The notes beneath the pieces were generated by a model. It ran no database searches, was not told where the DNA came from, and saw only the letters and a program-made list of their open reading frames with translations. Below are positions 57,101 to 64,000 of a DNA stretch of 64,000 bases, one piece after another; the stretch's first letter is position 1, and each line of letters opens with the position of its first letter. This DNA is from Haliclona indistincta (taxonomy: Eukaryota > Porifera > Demospongiae > Haplosclerida > Chalinidae): assembly GCA_964017065.1 (NCBI GenBank), contig OZ024784.1:4817152-4881151 (forward strand), in the 5' to 3' direction. The translations under genes and the position numbers were made by a program.

Positions 57101-60100
57101 GAATGCTCAGTTCTTGTATGGGTACGAGTACCTGGGTAACACAGGTCGATTGGTCATCACACCTCTTACTGATCGATGCTACCTCACTCTGACAGGAGCT
57201 CTCCATCTCAAGTTTGGTGGTGCTCCTGCTGGACCAGCTGGAACTGGAAAAACAGAGACAGTCAAGGTAAAGGACTGCTTACTGATAACAGCTGCAATAT
57301 ACTTCTGTTTGCTCTTTAGGATTTAGCCAAAGCAATGGCAATACAGTGTGTGGTGTTCAACTGTTCTGATCAGCTTGATTTCATGGCTATGGGAAAGTTC
57401 TTCAAGGGGCTTGCAAGGTCTGTGTAAAATAACTATTTCATTGTTCATACTTCGAATCGTGTACATACACAGTGCTGGAGCTTGGGCATGTTTTGACGAG
57501 TTCAATCGTATTGATATTGAGGTGTTGTCTGTGGTGGCTCAGCAGATCACTACTATCCATTTAGCACAACAGCAGAGGGTACCCATGCTTGGACCATTGC
57601 TGCTATAGAGTGACTGGGGTTGTTTTCTTTAGGTTGAACGGTTCATGTTTGAAGGAATGGAGATTCCACTGAAATCTTCTTGTGCCGTGTTTGTGACTAT
57701 GAATCCTGGCTATGCTGGCCGTACTGAACTGCCTGACAACTTGAAGGTGAATTACACCTTTTGCTCTCTTGTTATTGATCTGAAATCTAGGCTCTTTTCC
57801 GACCTGTTGCTATGATGGTGCCTGACTATGCCATGATTGCTGAGATCATGTTGTTCTCATTTGGCTTCTCTGATGCCAAGACTCTATCCAAGAAGATTGT
57901 AACTACATTCAAGCTGTCTTCTGAACAACTCAGCTCACAGGTAAAATAAATGTAAATGGGAGTTTCTACTTCAATTATACACACTAGGATCATTATGACT
58001 TTGGAATGAGAGCAGTAAAGACAGTGATTTCTGCTGCTGGAAATCTAAAGAGAGAAAATGCAACAATGGACGAGGTAAAAATAAACGCTACAACAATAAA
58101 AAAAACCGACCCTGCCAGGATTCGAACCTGGAATCTTCTGATCCGTAGTCAGACGCCTTATCCGTTGGGCCACAGGGCCTTCGGTATGATTCGTGGATGA
58201 TTATGAACCAGTTTTGTTTTGTCTATTTATATACTCACTTCTTTGGCCTCCTTAGGAATTGATTGTCCTCAGAGCTATTAGAGACGTGAACGTCCCCAAG
58301 TTTCTCCAAGAGGATTTGAAGTTGTTTAGTGGCATAGTATCTGACTTGTTTCCCAAGATCAGAGATGTACCAGTTGACTATGGAGACTTGGATAAGACTA
58401 TTAGATCAACTTGCAAAGAAAAAGGGCTTGAAGATGTGGAAGGTAAGCATATTGTACAGACAAGCAGCAAAATGTCACAGTTTTTTTGATGCAGGATTTG
58501 TCAAAAAGTGTATCCAGTTGTATGAGACCACTGTTGTACGTCATGGGCTCATGTTGGTGGGACCTACCATGTCTGGCAAGACAAAGGTTAGCTGACTTAC
58601 TGACTGGCATGCTTTGATTCCCCTTGTCTGTTGGATAGTGCTATGAAGTGCTTAGAGAAGCTTTGACGATACTGAAAGGCAAATTCACCTCTGGTGGAGT
58701 TCCATTTGAGCCAGTCCACAGCTTTGTCCTCAATCCTAAGTCCATTAAGATGGGCCAGTTGTATGGAGAGTTTGATCCACTTACACACGAATGGTACAAT
58801 TTGTATAATATTATGCAACAATGTAGTTATTACTCTCCAATCCAGGACTGATGGTATTCTGGCAGCTCTAGTGCGTCAGGGAGTAGCTGCAGACAATGCT
58901 GACAAGAAGTGGTATGTGTTTGATGGCCCAGTGGATGCTGTGTGGATTGAGAGTATGAATACTGTACTGGATGACAACAAGAAGCTGTGCCTCAGTAGTG
59001 GAGAGATCATCAAACTCACTGAGGTACACCAATGTACATCTACTTGATAAAGTATTCTGATCTCCTCTCAGGTGATGACAATGATGTTTGAAGTACAAGA
59101 CCTAGCAGTAGCCTCTCCGGCTACTGTCAGCAGATGTGGCATGGTGTATCTTGAGCCCAGTATTCTCGGACTACAACCATTTGTTAGGTGTTGGCTGAAA
59201 CAGCTTCCTGAGACCATTGCTCCGCACCATGACGCACTGCACTCTCTCTTCTACAGATTCCTTGAGGTACAGTAGTAAATCATTGATAGTACAACACTGT
59301 TATTCAGTATTGTATGTTGGTTTAGCCTAGCATAAAGTTCATGCGAGCAAACTGTCGAGAGATTGTTCCTTCTGTGGATGGTAACCTTACCTTTTCTTTA
59401 ATGAAGTTTTTTGACTGCTTCTTCCAGCCTTTTGTTCCTATGGAGGTGTGTGTATGTGCATGTGCTATGTAAAGTTTATCACTGTGTGGTAACTCTAGGG
59501 GAAGACTATTTCTAAGGAAATTTTGGCGATGATACCCAAGTTGATTGAACCTTGGTTTCTGTTTGCTTTGATATGGAGTGTGGGTGGCACATGTTATGGT
59601 GATGGCAGGAAAAAATTCAGTGACTTCATACGTAAAAAGTGTGAAGAAGAGAAGGTAAGTAGCACTGACGCTGTGCTAATGTCGTGCACTGATCTCTCCT
59701 TCACAAGGTGGCTATGCCATTCCCTGAGGCTGGTCTGGTGTATGACTACATGCTGGATGATGGTGGAGCCAGTAACACACAGAAAGGAGATGATGATGAA
59801 GAGGAGAAAAAGCCAAAGAAAACAGTATGTCCTACTATAAGTCATCAGTATGTGACTCATGATGTACCTTTTAGTCAATTCGATGGATTGGATGGATGGA
59901 TGAAATGGATTCATTTGTGGTAGACCCTCAGATGCAATATGCTGATATTATAGTGCCAACTGCTGATACTGTTAGAGCATCCTTCATTCTTGAGCTACTT
60001 CTCTCAAATGAAAAACAGGTTCCTATAACAAACCAATAGAGTCAAATCACACTCTTACTCACGTACGTGTAGGTTCTGTGTGTTGGACCTACTGGTACAG

Positions 60101-63100
60101 GCAAGTCTCTCACTATCGTCAATAAGCTGTTGAAGGGCATGCCAGCAAAATACATCAGTAACATCATCTCATTCTCAGCTCGGACTAGCGCCAACCAAAC
60201 TCAGGTACTTGCTGTGAATAATATCATGCACAATATTATCTGTGTTTGTAGGACATCATTGATTCCAAGCTGGACAAGCGTAGGAAGGGAGTTTTTGCAC
60301 CTCCGCTGGGCAAGAAGGCTATCTTCTTTGTGGATGATCTCAATATGCCTATGCTGGAGGTGTATGGTGCCCAGCCTCCTATTGAGCTACTGAGACAATG
60401 GATGGATCACAAGGGATGGTACGACAGGAAATCTATCGGTAAGCACTCCAAGCAAGTAGCAATACATGTAACAATTTTCTTGTGCTGTCAGGTGCATTCC
60501 GCAGTCTTGTTGATATCAATTTCATTGGTGCCATGGGTCCTCCTGGAGGAGGCCGCAACCCCATCACTCCTAGACTGAGCAGACATTTTAACTACCTCTC
60601 CTTCACTGAACTCGAGGACGATTCAAAATACAGAATATTCTCAACCATTGTCTCTTCCTGGATGTCCTCATTTCCAGAATCTGCGAAACTGGTTCAGCAA
60701 GTGGTGGAGGCTACTATTGATGTGTACAGCACCATCACCACTGAAGTATGATATAACACTGTTTGCATGATACTGCTGTACTTACTATCTGTTGATACTT
60801 ACTACAGCTTTTACCAACACCAGCTAAATCACACTACACATTCAACCTGAGAGATTTGTCTAAAGTCTTCCAAGGAATGCTAATGGTCCCCATACAAAAA
60901 CTGAAATCTGTTCCATCACTGTTGAAGCTGTGGTACCATGAATGCTGTCGTGTGTTTGAAGACAGACTTGTCAGCAATGAAGACAGGAACTGGTTTGAGT
61001 CTCTCCTTCAAACCAAGGTTACATGGTTTGGGGTTCAGTCTGACGAGGTATTAGGAACAGGGCCTCTATTGTATGCTGACTTCATCAATCCTAATGCTGA
61101 TCCACGTGTATATGAGGAGATCACTGAGGTTGAGAAGGTAATGAATGGTATAGCACACCATTCAATGATTACTGTGTGTTGTAGTGCACTCACGTGATTG
61201 AGGAATATCTTGAAGACTACAACCAGGTCAACACAGCTCAGATGAAGCTGGTTCTGTTTGTGGACGCTGTGCGTCATGTGTGTCGTATATCACGTATCAT
61301 TCGGCAGCCAATGGGTAATGCACTCCTGCTGGGTATGGGTGGGAGTGGTAGACAGAGTCTTACAAGACTGGCAGCTCACATGTGAGTTGAATATGTGACT
61401 TTGGTGGAGTGTTATTATCACTGTTCTACACAGGGCTGAGTATGACTGCTTTCAGATAGAGCTGGCCAAGAACTATGGTACAACGGAATGGAGAGAAGAC
61501 ATAAAGGGATGCATGAAGAAGGCTGGGCTTAATAACAATCCCATTGTGTTTCTCTTCAGTGACACACAAGTGAGACACTGGTCAAACTACATTCTGTATC
61601 TTTATCTGCATGTATTGAATTTAGATCAAAAGTGAGTCATTTCTTGAGGACATCAACAGTATTCTCAATTCTGGAGATGTTCCTAATATATATGCGATAG
61701 AGGACCTTGACACAATCTATAATGATATGAAACCATTTGTAATGGATGCTGGTCTTCAGCCAACTAAATCAAACTTGTTCTCTGTTTACACCAAACGAGT
61801 GCAAAGCAACATTCATCTTGTGATCTGCATGAGGTTAGTTGCATGCAAAATGGAATGTTCTCAGATTGTTCATATTGTTACTTTGTAGTCCAATTGGAGA
61901 GGTATTCCGGTCTCGTCTGCGTCAGTTTCCATCACTAGTCACATGTTGTACTATCGATTGGTTTAGTGAGTGGCCCGAAGAGGCTCTCTACTCAGTCGCT
62001 AAGAGCTTTATGGCAGAGATCACTGAGGTGGATGAGAGTGTAGTCGATGGGCTGGTCAGTTATACACAATGAACAAGCATGCACATGTGTCGCTGCATAC
62101 AGGTGAAAGTGTGTGTTGATGTACATCAAAGTGTTGCTGCTAAGTCAAAACAGTTTCTAGCTGAGCTATCACGTCACAACTATGTCACACCAACTAGCTA
62201 CCTGGAGCTGTTAGGCACATTTGGGAAGCTGCTGAAATTGAAGATGAATGAGATTAGCACTCATCGCAACAGAACTAAGACTGGTCTCGACAAGGTAGAA
62301 GACTACTCTGATATTACTCTCACATTCATTCTACACGTTCCACAGTTGTTGAACACCTCAGAAGAAGTAGCCAAGCTTCAGCAAGAGCTTGAGGAGATGC
62401 AGCCATTGCTAGAGCAGGCACAGGTATGATGGACTAATTCTGAAGTACTACACCATTTTACCTCTTTGTTGAAAGATTGAAACAGATCAGACGATGGAAA
62501 AGATCGAGAAGGACACAAAGGTTGCAGAGGAAACGAAGATTGTGGTATCAAAGGAAGAGAAGGAAGCTACTACCAAGGCTGAGGAGACACAGACCATTGC
62601 TGATGACGCTCAGAGAGATCTTGATGAAGCCTTGCCTGCACTGGTATAGAATATTTTTAATGTTGCCTAGAAAATGTTTCTTTCTCTCTATAGGATGCAG
62701 CTCTAGCTAGTCTCAAATCGTTGAATAGGAATGATGTGGTAGAGGTTCGAGCTATGCAGCATCCTCCTGTTGGTGTGAAGCTTGTGATCGAGGCAGTCTG
62801 TATCATGAAAGAAGCCAAGCCTAAAAGGGTGGCTGGAGAGAAGGTCGGAACTAAAGTGGATGACTACTGGGAGCCAGGAAAAGCACTGCTCCAGAACCCA
62901 GAGAGATTTCTAGAGAGTTTGTTTAAATTTGACAGAGATAATATTCCAGATGCTGTGATTGCTAAAATCCAGCCATACATCGACAATGAAGACTTCACTC
63001 CTGCAGCTATCTCCAAGGTATAGCCAGCAAGATGTGTGTATACTGATTCATGATGTGCTGTGTTCAGGTGTCTAGAGCATGCACATCAATCTGTCAATGG

Positions 63101-64000
63101 ACAAGAGCAATGCACAAGTATCACTTTGTAGCTAAAGGTGTTGCTCCTAAAAGAGTAAGAGCACAACATTATCAACACACACTGTAACATGTACTGTTCT
63201 GTATAGGCTAAACTAGCTGAGGCTAAGGCCTCTCTAGAGGAGACACTTCGGATCTTGAATGAGGCTAAGGGAAGACTAAGAGAGGTAGAGGAAGGTATTG
63301 CAGTGCTGCAAGCTACCTATGAAGAGACGTCAGCCAAGAAAGAGGAGCTAGTAAAAAAGTGTTCACTCTGCACAGCAAGACTAGAGCGAGCTGAGAAGGT
63401 TAGTGGTGTAGTCAGTAACCCTTGTGATTGTATGAGTATGGTCATAGCTCATTGGAGGACTAGCTGATGAGAAGGTGAGGTGGGCAGAGTCAGTAGCTGC
63501 TGCAGATAAACACCTTGTGAATGTGACTGGAGATGTAGTGATATCATCAGGTTGTGTTGCCTACCTTGGAGCATTCACGGTTAGACGAACACGTCACTCA
63601 TACACATGCACAAACCCATGTGCTCTCCAGGGGGAATACCGCAGTGACCTCAGCCAAATATGGAAGGAGAAGTTGACTGCATACAATGTTCCCCACACGG
63701 ACTCTTCTAGTCTGATGTCCACTTTTGGTGATCCTGTCAAGATTCGCAGCTGGCAAATATCAGGTCTTCCCAAGGACTCTCTATCTGTTGAAAATGGAGT
63801 CATCACTCAGTTTTCACGACGTTGGCCTCTCTTTATTGATCCCCAGGGACAAGCTAACAAATGGGTGAAGAACATGGTGAGTGTGTGTACAATGAGGTTA
63901 TGGTTCTAATTATCTGGTTTGTATTACAGGAAAAAGATCACAATCTTGATGTCATGAAGCTAACTGACAAGGACTTTTTGCGAAGTCTTGAGAATGCTGT
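50973..64000 (+). CDS. DNAH1: Axonemal dynein heavy chain 1 (DNAH1), 5' part, runs off the window
   Basis: Starts [14 protein letters not shown] (the frame is open further upstream) and continues to the window end. The tail has the DNAH1-specific block [18 protein letters not shown]...[10 protein letters not shown] (~51770-51870), followed by [13 protein letters not shown] and RKCFESIY regions colinear with human DNAH1. Motor: AAA1 Walker A GPAGTGKT (~57232) and Walker B ACFDEFNR (~57490); AAA2 GPTMSGKT (~58560); AAA3 GPTGTGKS (~60088); AAA4 GMGGSGRQS (~61335, with the usual GR of this site). The stalk coiled coil begins ~62350 and the frame ends in the AAA5 region ([13 protein letters not shown]). 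All four P-loops look functional. DNAH1 is an inner-arm (I1/d-type) ciliary motor. About 2,600 of ~4,200 residues are here. Introns are ~45-80 nt except for those holding a CA microsatellite and a tRNA gene. Confidence 0.93.
54077..54142. repeat. (CA)33 microsatellite in a DNAH1 intron
   Basis: 66 bp of uninterrupted CA between the donor after CTCATTCA (~54060) and the acceptor at ~54173. This is the longest simple repeat in the window; shorter CA tracts occur near 25940 and 51565. Confidence 0.97.
58107..58179 (-). tRNA. trnR-ACG: tRNA-Arg (anticodon ACG)
   Basis: Read on the minus strand, 73 nt fold into a full cloverleaf. The acceptor is GGCCCTG with CAGGGTC plus discriminator G. The D-arm box A is TGGCCCAACGG. 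The anticodon stem TCTGA/TCAGA encloses loop CTACGGA (anticodon ACG, read as ICG). The T-arm is CCAGG-TTCGAAT-CCTGG (box B). It matches eukaryotic tRNA-Arg(ACG) almost base for base in the anticodon and T arms. There is no intron and no encoded CCA, as expected of a nuclear gene. A run of T follows on the minus strand (the A-run before 58106), the RNA polymerase III terminator. The gene lies antisense within a DNAH1 intron (between exons ending ~58075 and starting ~58256). Confidence 0.97.

Noticed and set aside
58006..58200. Plus-strand ORF covering 58080-58200
   Set aside because: It leaves the DNAH1 exon and reads through the antisense tRNA-Arg; coding stops at the donor near 58075.

Overview
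The window is nuclear DNA from an animal with a very compact, intron-rich genome. Genes lie on both strands, often under 200 bp apart. Most introns are about 45-100 nt with GT..AG ends, and exons are short. The gene set is metazoan: NF-YC, STXBP4, DDB2, VMA21, a P4-ATPase, NSDHL, NUDT6, POMP, CHIC, QRSL1, ST13, DNHD1-like and DNAH1. This set, the tiny introns, and a neighbouring ankyrin-Roc GTPase and Death-fold gene fit a demosponge such as Amphimedon. That assignment is inference; no marker gene proves it. All gene models were spliced by eye, so exon edges are best estimates.

Layout. 1-329: 3' end of a ZDHHC17/13-like palmitoyltransferase (+). 576-2126: NF-YC (-). 2313-4790: STXBP4-like PDZ/WW protein (+). 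4909-18230 is a run of minus-strand genes: a peroxisomal enoyl-CoA isomerase-like protein, a Death-domain protein, an ankyrin-Roc GTPase, DDB2, VMA21 and a 39-exon ATP8A-type flippase. 18502-28158 alternates strands: NSDHL (+), an F-box/WD40 protein (-), NUDT6 (+), an SLC36/AVT-like amino-acid transporter (-) and a small protein of unknown function (+). 28305-43894: a dynein-heavy-chain-like gene resembling DNHD1 (+). 44005-50680: POMP (-), CHIC (+), QRSL1 (+) and ST13/Hip (+). 50973-64000: the first ~60% of DNAH1, an axonemal inner-arm dynein heavy chain (+), running off the window. A tRNA-Arg(ACG) gene sits antisense inside a DNAH1 intron.

The genes are mostly unrelated housekeeping functions: sterol synthesis, proteasome and V-ATPase assembly, mitochondrial tRNA-Gln charging, DNA repair, lipid flipping and Hsp70 co-chaperoning. 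Two thematic pairs stand out: two dynein-heavy-chain-type genes on one strand only 7 kb apart, and an ankyrin-Roc GTPase 53 bp upstream of a Death-domain gene. Non-coding structure is mainly small foldback or TIR elements in introns and gene-flanking DNA: a 168-bp near-perfect hairpin, a TTAA-flanked piggyBac-like element, a 218-bp TIR element, and a 44-bp micro-element with 9-bp flanking duplications. There are also several micro-/minisatellites and inverted repeats at divergent promoters.
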